Of a stretch of DNA of 64,000 bases, positions 25,234 through 34,655 are shown in pieces. The translations under genes were made by a program, and so were the position numbers. How positions within the stretch are numbered: the first letter of the stretch is position 1; each line of letters starts with the position of its first letter. Below the pieces are notes generated by a model. That model searched no databases and had not been told where the DNA came from. It was given only the letters and a program-made list of their open reading frames with translations. Source of the DNA: Sulfoacidibacillus thermotolerans (GTDB lineage: Bacteria; Bacillota; Bacilli; Alicyclobacillales; SLC66); assembly GCF_003144315.1 (NCBI RefSeq), contig NZ_MPDK01000002.1, positions 310,001 through 374,000 of the forward strand, given 5' to 3'.

Positions 25234-25390
25234 GCTTCTGATCATGCACAGGCTTAGGATCCAGAAGCGCTACCAGGCGCATTGACCGGGTTCAGTTGTT
25301 AACCTATACTAACAACTAGACTTAGTTCCTGCCACCTACTGTCATGAAGAGATCATCACTTCATCTTTCCTATGTAGTTTGCAAACTAAG
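25234..25390. other. Structured intergenic region between ureA and the Nramp-like gene (possible metal-responsive leader RNA)
   Basis: Several nested inverted repeats occur in 160 bp: CTTCTG with CAGAAG (about 25236-25241 and 25262-25267), CAGG with CCTG (25274 and 25328), AGTTGTTA with TAACAACT (about 25294-25318), ATGAAG with CTTCAT (25344-25364) and CTTAGTT with AACTAAG (25321 and 25384). The last ends 45 bp before the transporter ATG. The arrangement looks like a junction RNA with an expression platform on the plus strand. I do not recognise the yybP-ykoY, NiCo or M-box consensus in it. Confidence 0.4.
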
Positions 25391-25433
25391 AATCTAGGAA
25401 CGAGGAAAAGCTGCACATTAGAGGGGTACACGC

Positions 25434-26696
25434 ATGTCAAATTACGAAAATTCTTTTCCAGAAACAAAAAGGCGTCTACACGCCTTGCGCCAATGGCTGC
25501 TGTGGGTTGGCGCATTGGGTCCAGGCATTATGGTTATGTTAGCCGACACAGATGCTGGCAGCGTCATCACTGCTGCCCAATCTGGCGCACAGTGGGGATT
25601 TCGGATGATCCTCCCGCAGATCATTCTGATACCCATGCTTTATGTCATTCAGGAAATCACAGTCCGTCTGGGGATTTTAACGAAAAAAGGCCATGGAGAA
25701 TTAATCCGCGAACACTTCGGAATGAAGTGGGCTTTGCTCTCTGTAAGTACACTTTTTATATCATCTGTCGGTGCATTAATTACCGAGTTTAGTGGAATTG
25801 CTGGCGTAGGTCAACTATTTGGCGTTCCTCCTTTTGCGAGTGTTGGTTTAGTGACCGTGTTACTCATTGTCTTGGGCCTGTCTGGGAGCTATCGCCGCAT
25901 TGAACGCATCGGAATCGCAGTAGGACTGTTTGAGTTGTTTTTTATTGTAGCGGCTTTTTTGGCACATCCAAACCCGCATCAAATTTTCACTGGACTTGCA
26001 TCACTGCCCCTGCAAAACCACAATTATCTCTATTTGTTAGCCGCCAATGTGGGAGCTGTGATTATGCCATGGATGATCTTTTATCAACAAGGCGCTGTCA
26101 TCGATAAGAAGATACAGGATCATCAACTAAAACTTGCCCGTTGGGATACGTTTGGCGGATCCGTTTTGACCCAGTTCCTTATGATCGCAGTTGTCATCAC
26201 GACAGCAGCTACCATTGGGCAGAACCACCCCAATCAACCTTTAAACGATGTTCCGCAAATCGCCCAAGCACTTACACCAGCGCTTGGCGCACAAGCCGCT
26301 AAAATTGTTTTTGGACTTGGGATGGTCGGTGCAAGTTTTATTGCTGCACTTGTTGTATCCATCGCTGGCGCTTGGGGGATTGGAGAAGCTTTTCGACTCA
26401 ATCACAGCCTAAATCACAAAGCATCGGAAGCCAAAGGGTTTTATCTCATCTTTTCGCTTGCGCATATTTTGGGTGCTATCTTCGTTCTCTTTAGTTCAAA
26501 TCTTGTTGTTTTAGCTGTCGACGTCGAAATCATGAATGCGATGCTCTTGCCTATTGTACTCGGATTTTTACTCGTTCTTGAAGCAAAGACGCTCCCTAAA
26601 GAATGGAGAATGCGCGGACCCTATAAATGGACAGTATGGGGTGTTTCTTCTCTCGTGATCTTATTTGGACTCTACATGACCTTTATCTCTCTATAA
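25434..26696 (+). CDS. Nramp-related divalent metal transporter (divergent clade)
   Basis: 420 residues, about 11 transmembrane segments. Helix 1 reads GALGPGIMVMLADTDAGSV in place of the canonical GPGF...DPGN, and helix 6 reads AVIMPWMIFYQQ in place of the usual MPH. The fold and the helix 1/6 positions mark it as Nramp superfamily, but the metal-site residues differ, as in other divergent members whose substrate is uncertain. GAGGGG precedes the ATG by 8 bp. It is divergent from the urease operon, so nickel or manganese uptake is possible by context only. The 3' end overlaps uvrC by 6 bp, tail to tail. Confidence 0.85.
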   Translation: MSNYENSFPETKRRLHALRQWLLWVGALGPGIMVMLADTDAGSVITAAQSGAQWGFRMILPQIILIPMLYVIQEITVRLGILTKKGHGELIREHFGMKWALLSVSTLFISSVGALITEFSGIAGVGQLFGVPPFASVGLVTVLLIVLGLSGSYRRIERIGIAVGLFELFFIVAAFLAHPNPHQIFTGLASLPLQNHNYLYLLAANVGAVIMPWMIFYQQGAVIDKKIQDHQLKLARWDTFGGSVLTQFLMIAVVITTAATIGQNHPNQPLNDVPQIAQALTPALGAQAAKIVFGLGMVGASFIAALVVSIAGAWGIGEAFRLNHSLNHKASEAKGFYLIFSLAHILGAIFVLFSSNLVVLAVDVEIMNAMLLPIVLGFLLVLEAKTLPKEWRMRGPYKWTVWGVSSLVILFGLYMTFISL

Positions 26697-28466
26697 AGAC
26701 TGAAGGTGTGCCATGATTTGACGCGCCAGACGATCTCCGATCCCAGCCTTGCGAAATTCTTCGAGCGAGGCGTTTTTCATTTCTGCAAGCGATCCGAAGT
26801 GTCGTAACAGTTGTTTGCGACGCGCTTCACCAATTCCCGGTATTTCATCAAGTAAGCTATGCAAGGCATTTTTTTGTCGAGTTCCCCGATGGAAAGTAAT
26901 CGCAAAGCGATGAACTTCATCTTGAATGCGTTGCAACAAATGAAAAGCTGGTGACGCATGATCTAAAGAAAGAGGCTCTACTTCTTCCCCCAAAAACACC
27001 TGATGACTGCGATGTCGATCGTCTTTTGCCAATCCACAAACTGGTATATCGAGCGCGAGTTCGTTCTCGAGAACATCAATTGCAGCAGCGATTTGTCCTT
27101 TCCCACCATCTACCATAATCAGATCAGGAAGAGACAAATGTTCCTTTAAAACACGTGTATACCGCCTGCGGATCACCTCACGCATCGATGAATAATCATC
27201 GGGCCCCACCACTGTTTTAATCTTAAATTTGCGATATTCACTACGAGCTGGCTGACCATCGATAAAAACGACCATTGCGGCAACTGGGTCAGTCCCTTGT
27301 GTGTTCGAGTTGTCAAACGCCTCGATGCGCCGAAGTTGCGCAAGTCCAAATGCATCTGCCAATTCCTGCATGGCGCTGACTGTACGACGCTCGTCACGCT
27401 CCATCAATCGCAGTTTTTCCTCAAGTGCAATGCGAGCATTGCGTGCAGCGAGTTCGACAAGTTCATATTTTTTCCCCCGCTTTGGCTGTAAGATCCTTGC
27501 TCCTAGAAACTCCTGCAATCCCTCGACATCAACATCCTGAGGTAGCCAAATCTCTTTTGGAACATCCGGATTATCAAAATAAAACTGTGCGATATAAGAT
27601 GCGATATCTTCGGCCTCCGTACCGTGATGACGAAATACCGCCGCACTGCGCTCGATCATCTTACCTTGACGCATAATAAATACCTGGATACTGAGATATC
27701 CTTTCTCTGCATAAGCACCAAACACGTCTCGATCCATGTGATCTGAGAGGGTAACTTTTTGCGATTCCATCACCCGCTCTATCTGCGCAATTAAATCCCG
27801 CAATTCTGCAGCGCGCTCAAAGTGTAACGCCTCGGCCTCAACCTGCATTTTCTGTTGTAATTCAGCCGCAATTTTTTCATAGCCACCACTTAAAAAATCC
27901 GTGATTTCTTTCACGATAGATTGATACGTCTTTTCTGACACTGCAAATTCACACGGAGCTAAGCATTGTCCAATGTGATAATAAAGACACACTTTGGGTT
28001 TCAGTTTTTTACACTTGCGCAATGGGTATAGGCGGTCCAGTAGTTTTTTCGTTTCAGCTGCTGCACCCCCGCTTGGATACGGACCGAAATATGCGGCTTT
28101 GTCCTTCTGTACTTTTCTCACGATTTCTAAGCGCGGATGTTCTTCTTTGGTAATTTTAATGTACGGGTAGGTCTTATCATCCCGCAGCATAATATTATAA
28201 TGGGGGTTATAGTGTTTTATCAGATTGCATTCTAAAACGAGTGCTTCTGCTACTGTATCTGTAACAATATACTCGAAATCAGCGATGTGACTGACAAGCA
28301 ACTGGGTTTTCCCGTCGTGACTCCCAGTAAAATAAGACCGGACACGATTTTTTAAGACTTTCGCTTTCCCAACATAAATCACAGAACCGCGCTCATCCTT
28401 CATCAGATAGCATCCTGGTTTCTCTGGTAACAACGTTAATTTAGCTCGTAAATCTTCCCATGTCAT
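26691..28466 (-). CDS. uvrC: Excinuclease ABC subunit C
   Basis: 591 residues from the ATG at 28466; the open frame starts at a TTG at 28508 and an in-frame TTG at 28472 is also possible, so the start is uncertain. The N-terminal GIY-YIG nuclease domain has KPGCYLMKDERGSVIYVGKA and LVLECNLIKHYNPHYN. A UVR motif lies near the middle (EALHFERAAELRDLIAQIE). The C-terminal RNase H-like nuclease has EAFDNSNTQGTDPVAAMVVF and VDGGKGQ. Tandem HhH motifs end the protein (IPGIGEARRKQLLRHFGS). It makes both incisions in nucleotide excision repair with UvrAB. Confidence 0.96.
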   Translation of the reverse strand: MTWEDLRAKLTLLPEKPGCYLMKDERGSVIYVGKAKVLKNRVRSYFTGSHDGKTQLLVSHIADFEYIVTDTVAEALVLECNLIKHYNPHYNIMLRDDKTYPYIKITKEEHPRLEIVRKVQKDKAAYFGPYPSGGAAAETKKLLDRLYPLRKCKKLKPKVCLYYHIGQCLAPCEFAVSEKTYQSIVKEITDFLSGGYEKIAAELQQKMQVEAEALHFERAAELRDLIAQIERVMESQKVTLSDHMDRDVFGAYAEKGYLSIQVFIMRQGKMIERSAAVFRHHGTEAEDIASYIAQFYFDNPDVPKEIWLPQDVDVEGLQEFLGARILQPKRGKKYELVELAARNARIALEEKLRLMERDERRTVSAMQELADAFGLAQLRRIEAFDNSNTQGTDPVAAMVVFIDGQPARSEYRKFKIKTVVGPDDYSSMREVIRRRYTRVLKEHLSLPDLIMVDGGKGQIAAAIDVLENELALDIPVCGLAKDDRHRSHQVFLGEEVEPLSLDHASPAFHLLQRIQDEVHRFAITFHRGTRQKNALHSLLDEIPGIGEARRKQLLRHFGSLAEMKNASLEEFRKAGIGDRLARQIMAHLQSL

Positions 28467-28524
28467 CCTCAAAACATCATCATTCCTTATATCAAACGCT
28501 CCGCGCAAAGCGTTGTGTGACCGA

Positions 28525-28833
28525 TCAATCGGACACTTTAGTCACAATCATTTTGCCATCCTCTACTCGATTTACGCGAATCCACTGTCCTACTTCAATT
28601 GTATCGCTACCCCCTAAGGTCACAGGCCAGATTTCACTACCAACGCGGACATACCCAGTTCGATAGGAAATCAGCGGCGTGATAGCGATCCCCTTTGCTC
28701 CGACTACTTGCGCAAAAAGAACGTTTGCCGAACGTCGGTTCAACTTGCGTCGCCACAGTTCATAAAAGAAACCGACCACTGCAATCCCTGCGAGCACGAT
28801 CATCCCCAAAAGTGAAAAGCGGTCTTCTGTCAT
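28525..28833 (-). CDS. NfeD-like protein (one membrane segment plus OB domain)
   Basis: 102 residues from the ATG at 28833, with AAGGAGG 10 bp upstream. A transmembrane helix (LLGMIVLAGIAVVGFFYELW) is followed by a small beta-rich domain with GAKGIAITPLI, GYVRVGSEIWPV, and VGQWIRVNRVEDGKMIVT, the layout of the NfeD C-terminal OB fold. NfeD proteins usually pair with SPFH/flotillin-like partners; none is visible next to it. It lies 58 bp upstream of uvrC on the same strand. Confidence 0.7.
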   Translation of the reverse strand: MTEDRFSLLGMIVLAGIAVVGFFYELWRRKLNRRSANVLFAQVVGAKGIAITPLISYRTGYVRVGSEIWPVTLGGSDTIEVGQWIRVNRVEDGKMIVTKVSD

Positions 28834-28946
28834 CACTTCCGAACCTCCTTCAATCCCCACTCTTGTCTATTGTTTTTGCTATATCTGGGCATCCTATACC
28901 TAAAGCGGGTTGCAAAGTGACTGATAAGGATGAGGAGGTAGAAACG

Positions 28947-29216
28947 ATGGCTCGTCTAAAACGCGAAGACCAACATGCGGATCTTACAAACGAATTACAT
29001 TACATCCGAAATACATGGCAAACAATCCAAAACGAAGAGTTTCCTGAAGGACCTTACGGTGCTTCCCTCTTTCCCTTTGACAAACCAGGAAAGGTCACCC
29101 CTTGGGAATCAAATCAACAAGTAACTTCCGCTTTTAAAGATGAAAACCCCGTGTTTTCTGATGGCCAAGTCCCCCCACCAGGAGATGAACCCAGAGGAAA
29201 TCAATTGGAAGAATAA
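28947..29216 (+). CDS. Small hydrophilic protein of unknown function
   Basis: 89 residues behind a strong GAGGAGG site, ATG at 28947. Highly charged N-terminus (MARLKREDQHADLTNELHYI), then a GPYGASLFPFDKPGK segment and an acidic, proline-rich end. No transmembrane part and no cysteine. I do not recognise the family. It has its own terminator-like hairpin downstream. Small charged proteins of this kind are common among spore proteins, but nothing here proves it. Confidence 0.65.
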   Translation: MARLKREDQHADLTNELHYIRNTWQTIQNEEFPEGPYGASLFPFDKPGKVTPWESNQQVTSAFKDENPVFSDGQVPPPGDEPRGNQLEE

Positions 29217-29229
29217 GCGCCAGATCTTA

Positions 29230-29264
29230 CTCTTGCCGGGAGCAGACGAAACTCCTGGCAAGAG
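29230..29264 (+). terminator. Hairpin after the 28947-29216 gene
   Basis: CTCTTGCCGGGAG and CTCCTGGCAAGAG pair with one G-T mismatch; the T run is weak on both strands. It lies between two convergent genes. Confidence 0.6.
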
Positions 29265-29299
29265 AGCGGACTAGGCATCGGCAATCTTTCATTCACAGC

Positions 29300-29974
29300 T
29301 TACGCGTCAGCCTTTTGAGCTAATTTTGCCTTTAATGCAGCGAGTTCGTCTTCAACATCGCGATCTCCAAGCTGCTTTAACTCATCGTCAAGTGATGGTT
29401 TACCGCGTCGCAATTCTTCACTCGCTTGCGCTTGCGCCTCCATTTGATTTACCCGCTCCTCCATCCGCGAAAAACCCCGTGCAGCACTATCTGATGAAAA
29501 ACTCCCCAAAGCGTCGTTTACTTGTTTTTGTACTTTCGCCGCATCCGCCCTAGCAACAAGTAGTTCTCGCTTACTTTTCATCTTTTGATACTCCGTCTTC
29601 ATCTCGTCAAGCTTTGCTTTTAAGTTCTCAGACAGAGCCTTTGCTTTCTCATACTCTGCAGACAATTGATCAGCCTTTTCCTGTTGCTCCTTTTTGTCGA
29701 GAAGGGCCTTGCGCGCTAAATCCTCATGGCCTAGTTCAAGCGCCTTCACCGCTTGTTCTTGTCGTTTATTGACTAGATCAAGTGCTTCATCGCGCTGTTC
29801 TAAAAAGCGCTTTTCTACGGCAATTTGTTTGGCTACAGCCGTTTGCGCATCACGAATGTCATCTTCCATATCCCGCAAAAATTGATTAACCATCTTCACG
29901 GGATCCTCTGCTTTATCCAACAGATCATTCACCGTCGCAGCTGTAATGTCACGAATCCGCTTAAATAATGCCAT
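29300..29974 (-). CDS. pspA: PspA/IM30-family membrane-stress protein
   Basis: 224 residues, nearly all alpha-helical coiled coil from about 25 to 190. The N-terminal MALFKRIRDITAATVNDLLD with KAEDPVKMVNQFLRDMEDDI is the family signature, in which helix 0 binds membranes. Members polymerise on damaged membranes (PspA, LiaH, Vipp1). AAGGAGG precedes the ATG. A degenerate ORF lies just upstream on the same strand. The regulator is not apparent. Confidence 0.92.
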   Translation of the reverse strand: MALFKRIRDITAATVNDLLDKAEDPVKMVNQFLRDMEDDIRDAQTAVAKQIAVEKRFLEQRDEALDLVNKRQEQAVKALELGHEDLARKALLDKKEQQEKADQLSAEYEKAKALSENLKAKLDEMKTEYQKMKSKRELLVARADAAKVQKQVNDALGSFSSDSAARGFSRMEERVNQMEAQAQASEELRRGKPSLDDELKQLGDRDVEDELAALKAKLAQKADA

Positions 29975-30056
29975 ATCTCTTCAAACCTCCTTAAATGTCG
30001 TCCCCGCAAGGGGGGACCGTGTAGTTCTGTAAAGTTGCAACAAATGTTCACTTTCT

Positions 30057-30338
30057 TTATACTCTGCCTACAGTACCGAGATACACAGACTCCTCACCGT
30101 TTGACAAAAGTAGTTTCGCTGCTTCTTTATGGAGCCTCAGATGCTCCCCGTATAAGGCGCGAATAGACGGCGAAACAGAGATCAAAAGTCCTTCCTCTTT
30201 CCAGTATACATCACCCTCACTACTCTTTGCGCAAGCGATCCTCGCTTGTTCTGACTGACCTCATCCCGCCTCAAGAGGTACAGTAAACAGGCGCAATTCA
30301 TGAAATGACAATAGATACCTCCTTGTTTCTCGGTCCAT
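30057..30338 (-). pseudogene. Degenerate ORF with an in-frame TGA upstream of pspA
   Basis: The minus strand reads MDRETRRYLLSFHELRLFTV PLEAG, then TGA (30261-30263), then about 67 further codons in the same frame (RIACAKSSEGDVYWKEEGLL, RALYGEHLRLHKEAAKLLLS) to TAA at 30057. Both parts look like protein, and the second part has no start codon of its own. The frame is also open upstream of the ATG to about 30385, near an AGGAG. It may be a broken gene or a sequencing error at one base. I do not recognise the family. Confidence 0.4.
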
Positions 30339-30441
30339 CGCAATCTCTACGATCGTCTCTTCACTCCTAAAACCACTCAGGATATGTTAAACTGTCCTTT
30401 AGGTATTGCCATCCTTTACACAGACTTCATGGAGGTCCTAC

Positions 30442-30864
30442 ATGTTATTTTATCCTATACTCGCTGTTCATCTAGTCGCCGTGATCGCAAAGATCAGCGT
30501 CTTTTTTACCATCCCAAAACTTCGCGATGTACAAAGTGTTCAAAAATTTGTTCAACGCTATCAGACCATTGATCGCATTTCTAATTATACCATGTGGATT
30601 ACGGGTGGTCTGCTCCTGTTTGTCACATCGTGGCGGCTACTTCTGCAAATGTGGCTACTCGTCTCCATGTTGCTCTATATTCTTGTGTTCCTACTGATTC
30701 GCGGCATTGTCTTTCGACGTTTGCGCATCATTGCTGACAGCAAAAAACTCTACGCGCGCGATGAACTAAAGTTACTGCGCACTGAAAGCTATTGCGTCAT
30801 GGCTGCGGCTCTCGCTTTACTTGGTGGGATCGGCTATCTCATGGTAAACAAACCGTGGGCGTAG
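30442..30864 (+). CDS. Small integral membrane protein (DUF2269-like)
   Basis: 140 residues from the ATG at 30442, 6 bp after GGAGG; the longer open frame has no site. Four hydrophobic segments: MLFYPILAVHLVAVIAKISVFF, the TMWITGGLLLFVTSW region, LLVSMLLYILVFLLI and a C-terminal VMAAALALLGGIGYLM. The charged loop RGIVFRRLRIIADSKKLYAR separates the last two. The pattern resembles DUF2269-type proteins of unknown function. Confidence in the family is low. Confidence 0.6.
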   Translation: MLFYPILAVHLVAVIAKISVFFTIPKLRDVQSVQKFVQRYQTIDRISNYTMWITGGLLLFVTSWRLLLQMWLLVSMLLYILVFLLIRGIVFRRLRIIADSKKLYARDELKLLRTESYCVMAAALALLGGIGYLMVNKPWA

Positions 30865-30928
30865 CCTGCTTCGTTGCATCAATTCTTTCTATATATTAGA
30901 TTGAAACTTTCACGATGGACGTTAAAAA

Positions 30929-30951
30929 GGGCAGTCATCACGTGACTGCCC
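30929..30951 (-). terminator. Terminator of the DAHP synthase operon
   Basis: GGGCAGTCA / TGACTGCCC; the minus strand continues with TTTTT. Confidence 0.88.
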
Positions 30952-31006
30952 TGACTATTTCTGCTCTAGCGCCCTAACAAAACTGCTTCTCTCTGCATTT
31001 TTTTCG

Positions 31007-32095
31007 TTAGTTGGTAACCGTTTCTGGCTCGGGAATCATGCGCCCTTCGCGCAATGCAGCCATGAATGCTTCAAATTCCGCAAAATTCATCTGCTGCTTA
31101 GCGTCAGATAATGCCACGGTAGGCTCAGGGTGCACTTCCACCATGACGCCATCTGCTCCAACAGCAAGTGCTGCTTTGGCGACAGGCGTCATAATATCCT
31201 TACGACCTGTCGAATGTGTCACATCCACTAAAACAGGCAAATGCGTCTCTTGTTTGAGAATTGGAACAGCTGAGATGTCCAACGTATTGCGAGTCGCTTT
31301 TTCATACGTGCGAATTCCACGCTCACAAAGAACAATCTTCTCGTTACCACGCGAAGCAATATACTCCGCAGCATAGATTAACTCTTCGATCGTGGCCGAC
31401 AGTCCACGCTTTAACAACACGGGTACCCTTGTGCTTCCCACTGCTTTTAACAGCTCAAAATTTTGCATGTTACGTGCGCCCACTTGAATCATGTCGACAT
31501 ACTGAATCGCCATCTCCACATCACTTGGGCTTACAATTTCAGAAACAACTGCCATTCCATACTTTTGTCCAATTTGTTTTAACATCCGTAGCCCAGGTTC
31601 GCCCAATCCCTGAAAATCATAAGGAGACGTCCGCGGTTTAAAAGCACCTCCGCGCATGATCACAATTCCCTGCGATTGTAATTCTGCCCCGACTTTCTCC
31701 ATTTGTTCCGGAGTTTCAACAGAACAGGGACCAGCCACCACAACCGGTTTGCCACCGCCAATTTCCACGCCTTTTACAGTTACCACTGTATCAACTTGCG
31801 TTCGCATACGGCTGACTAGAAGTTTTCTCTGCTCTTCTTGCAAACCTAAAGAAACTTGGAAGATTTGCTTAAACAGATGGCGAATCGCTCCATCTGAGAA
31901 CGGACCTGGATTTTGTGCAACCAAGCGATCCAGCTGCTCTTTTTCCCGTTCTGGATCAAAGGTCAACATGCCGCGTGCGTGTTTAATCTGTCCAATACGT
32001 TGCACAATATCTGCCCTGCGACTTAAAAGCGCCAAGAGTTCATCATTAATCTCATCAAGTTCATTGCGTAATTCTTTCAGTCTATCCTCAGCCAT
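31007..32095 (-). CDS. aroA: Bifunctional chorismate mutase / DAHP synthase
   Basis: 362 residues from the ATG at 32095 (a TTG two codons earlier is possible). Residues 1-90 form an AroQ-type chorismate mutase ([30 protein letters not shown]). From about 110 it is a type I-beta DAHP synthase: [67 protein letters not shown] and [11 protein letters not shown]. subtilis AroA has the same fusion and length; there the mutase part serves as the feedback sensor for prephenate and chorismate. It is downstream of hisC on the same strand. Confidence 0.95.
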   Translation of the reverse strand: MAEDRLKELRNELDEINDELLALLSRRADIVQRIGQIKHARGMLTFDPEREKEQLDRLVAQNPGPFSDGAIRHLFKQIFQVSLGLQEEQRKLLVSRMRTQVDTVVTVKGVEIGGGKPVVVAGPCSVETPEQMEKVGAELQSQGIVIMRGGAFKPRTSPYDFQGLGEPGLRMLKQIGQKYGMAVVSEIVSPSDVEMAIQYVDMIQVGARNMQNFELLKAVGSTRVPVLLKRGLSATIEELIYAAEYIASRGNEKIVLCERGIRTYEKATRNTLDISAVPILKQETHLPVLVDVTHSTGRKDIMTPVAKAALAVGADGVMVEVHPEPTVALSDAKQQMNFAEFEAFMAALREGRMIPEPETVTN

Positions 32096-32140
32096 CTCCA
32101 ACTCTCCCTCTCTATCTTTCGATCCATCTCTTTTTATTTT

Positions 32141-33277
32141 TTATGCGCGTAATACTTGAGCCAACGCAGCCAAACAACGCTCATTTTCAGCTTCCGTACC
32201 AATGCTGATGCGCACGTACTCCTGCAATCCAGGAAAACCAGCACGCACAATCACGCCATAGCGTTCTAACGCCTCAAAGACACGCATTCCGTCACCGACT
32301 TGCGCCAACAAGAAATTTCCTTGAGTTGTAATATATGGAATTCCAAGTTCTTTAAGCCCCTTGTAAAATTGCAAACGCCCCGATTGATTTGCTGCTCGAC
32401 ACGCCTCTACATGTTCGTGATCTTGCAATGCTGCAGCTGCACCGACTTGAGCCACAGCGTTTACATTAAACGGCTCACGAACTTGGTGTAAAAAACGAAT
32501 CAACCCAGGATCGCCAAGTGCATAACCTAATCGCAATCCAGCCAATCCATACATTTTCGAAAATGTCCGCAATGACAACACTGGTTTCCCCTCAGAAATA
32601 AATTCTAAAGAGTGCAACGGATCAGGGCTATCCACGTACTCAAGGTACGCCTCATCGAGAATGACCACCAAATCTTCTGGAATTTCCTCCAAAAAACTCT
32701 TTACTTGCGTGTGCGTTGTCCAGGTCCCAGTTGGATTGTTTGGGGAACAGACATAAATCAACTTCGTGCGCTTTGTGATACGCGCTTTCATCGCCTCAAA
32801 GTCATACTGAAAATCTGCTGTGAGCGGTACAGAAACGACTTTTGCCCCCATAACCTGCGCACCAAAATTATACTGAGCAAATGACGGAAAGGGAACGATT
32901 ACTTCATCGTCAGGCTGCAAAAATGTTTCAGCTATCATTTTAATAATCTCGTCAGAGCCATTTCCCACAAAGACGTGCTCAGGCGTTAGTTGCACGTGCT
33001 TTGCAATCGCTTCACGGACGTCAACAGCTGCTCCATCTGGATAGCGATTGAGCTCAGACAAGAGTTGTTGAATCGCTGCGATCGCTTTTTTAGAGGGACC
33101 AAGCGGATTTTCATTTGAAGCGAGTTTCACAACGTCATGTAGTCCAAATTCTTTTTGCACTTCTGCAATTGTTCTTCCCGGCACATACGGTTTAATCTCG
33201 TGAAGATTCGGTCGTACAAGAGGGCGAACACGTTCAGCAAGCGGCACTGCTTCAGAGAGTTTTTGCTGATCTCCCAT
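32141..33277 (-). CDS. hisC: Histidinol-phosphate / aromatic aminotransferase
   Basis: 378 residues from the ATG at 33277 (GGGAGG 11 bp upstream); a GTG at 33301 is in frame. Class I/II aminotransferase: KLASNENPLGPSKKAIAAI, VFVGNGSDEIIKMIAETFL, VCSPNNPTGTW, VILDEAYLEYVD and LRTFSKMYGLAGLRLGYALG with the PLP lysine. In Bacilli HisC also transaminates prephenate and so serves aromatic amino acid synthesis. Its place upstream of the DAHP synthase supports that role. The gap to aroA is 45 bp, so they are likely one operon. Confidence 0.93.
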   Translation of the reverse strand: MGDQQKLSEAVPLAERVRPLVRPNLHEIKPYVPGRTIAEVQKEFGLHDVVKLASNENPLGPSKKAIAAIQQLLSELNRYPDGAAVDVREAIAKHVQLTPEHVFVGNGSDEIIKMIAETFLQPDDEVIVPFPSFAQYNFGAQVMGAKVVSVPLTADFQYDFEAMKARITKRTKLIYVCSPNNPTGTWTTHTQVKSFLEEIPEDLVVILDEAYLEYVDSPDPLHSLEFISEGKPVLSLRTFSKMYGLAGLRLGYALGDPGLIRFLHQVREPFNVNAVAQVGAAAALQDHEHVEACRAANQSGRLQFYKGLKELGIPYITTQGNFLLAQVGDGMRVFEALERYGVIVRAGFPGLQEYVRISIGTEAENERCLAALAQVLRA

Positions 33278-33404
33278 CGAAGCGCAAACCTCCCTTCTCA
33301 CACAGGTTTTTGATACAATGTATCACAGTCTAGAACTCCCGCAAAGACCAAAATCACAAGAGAACCTTGTGAATTGAGCAAATTTTATTTTAGGAGGCCA
33401 AATT

Positions 33405-34613
33405 ATGCGCGTGCACTATTCCGACATCGAAGCTGCAGCCACCCGCCTCGCGGCCGTCATTGACAATACTCCGCTCGACCGTTCGCAAACTTATAGCCTA
33501 CTGAGCCACAACAAAATTTATCTCAAACTAGAAAACATGCAGCGAACTGGATCTTTTAAAATTAGAGGAGCCTATAATAAACTTGCTCTTCTCAGTGAGC
33601 AAGAACGCAGTCGCGGGGTCATCGCGGCCTCGGCTGGGAATCACGCCCAAGGTGTCGCTTATGCTGCGCGCGAGCTTGGCATTCCATGCACGATTGTCAT
33701 GCCAAAAACTGCTTCCCTGTCAAAAGTTGAGGCAACGCGGCGATATGGGGCTGCTATTGTTTTACACGGACAAAATTATGATGATGCCTATGCGAAAGCA
33801 AAGCAACTTCAAGAAGCCACAGGCCTCACCTTTGTTCATGCCTTTGATGACCCAGACGTCATCGCTGGACAAGGTACAATTGGTCTTGAGTTGTTGCGAC
33901 AGAATCCCAATCTCGATGCGATTGTAGTTCCAGTTGGCGGCGGTGGGCTCATATCAGGCATAGCCATTGCAGCAAAAACGATAAAGCCTCAGATTAAGAT
34001 ATACGGCGTTGAGGCTTCCGGTGCAGCGTGTTTTCGTCGTTCACTTGATACAGGTGACATCACAACGCTAGAAGCCGTTTCAACAATTGCTGATGGCATT
34101 GCCGTAAAGCGGCCTGGGAATTTAACATGGGACGCAGTAAAGAACTTAGTCGACGATGTGTTTGTCGTCGATGATGAGGGAATCGCGCGTACGATGGTCA
34201 TGCTCATGGAACGCTCAAAAGTCGTTTCTGAAGGCGCCAGCGCGTCTGCCCTTGCTGCTGTTCTCACAGGACACCTACCTTTCACTGAGAAAGAAGTCGC
34301 CGTTGTGATTTCAGGTGGCAATGTCGACATGATGTTGCTCTCGCGAATCATCGAGCACGGTCTCGTCGCAGCTGGCAGGCATGCGCGTTTTGTCACGACA
34401 CTTCCCGATCGCCCAGGCTCACTTGCGAATCTCGTTGCGGCCGTCGCCGACGTTGGTGCAAACATTGTATCGATCGAGCATCATCGTTTAAGTCAATCCC
34501 TCGTTCTTGGACAAGTGGAAGTCGATCTCGCCGTAGAAACCCGCAATGAAGAACATATTGAAGAATTGCGACAACGCTTTTTAAGTTTAGGCTACAGTTT
34601 TCAAATGAAATGA
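33405..34613 (+). CDS. ilvA: Threonine ammonia-lyase (with C-terminal ACT domain)
   Basis: 402 residues. Fold type II PLP enzyme: RTGSFKIRGAYNKLALL with the PLP lysine near residue 50, AASAGNHAQGVAYAARELGI, and VPVGGGGLISGIAIAAK for phosphate binding. A C-terminal ACT domain at about 325-400 (FVTTLPDRPGSLANLVAAVA) suggests effector control. It is shorter than classical biosynthetic IlvA (about 510) and resembles the tdcB/ilvA type of about 400. It deaminates threonine to 2-oxobutanoate. AGGAGG precedes the ATG. No T-box is visible in the 100 bp upstream. Confidence 0.93.
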   Translation: MRVHYSDIEAAATRLAAVIDNTPLDRSQTYSLLSHNKIYLKLENMQRTGSFKIRGAYNKLALLSEQERSRGVIAASAGNHAQGVAYAARELGIPCTIVMPKTASLSKVEATRRYGAAIVLHGQNYDDAYAKAKQLQEATGLTFVHAFDDPDVIAGQGTIGLELLRQNPNLDAIVVPVGGGGLISGIAIAAKTIKPQIKIYGVEASGAACFRRSLDTGDITTLEAVSTIADGIAVKRPGNLTWDAVKNLVDDVFVVDDEGIARTMVMLMERSKVVSEGASASALAAVLTGHLPFTEKEVAVVISGGNVDMMLLSRIIEHGLVAAGRHARFVTTLPDRPGSLANLVAAVADVGANIVSIEHHRLSQSLVLGQVEVDLAVETRNEEHIEELRQRFLSLGYSFQMK

Positions 34614-34655
34614 TCCAAAAGCAATCCAATTGCCAAAAAGGAAGAAGGAAAAGGA

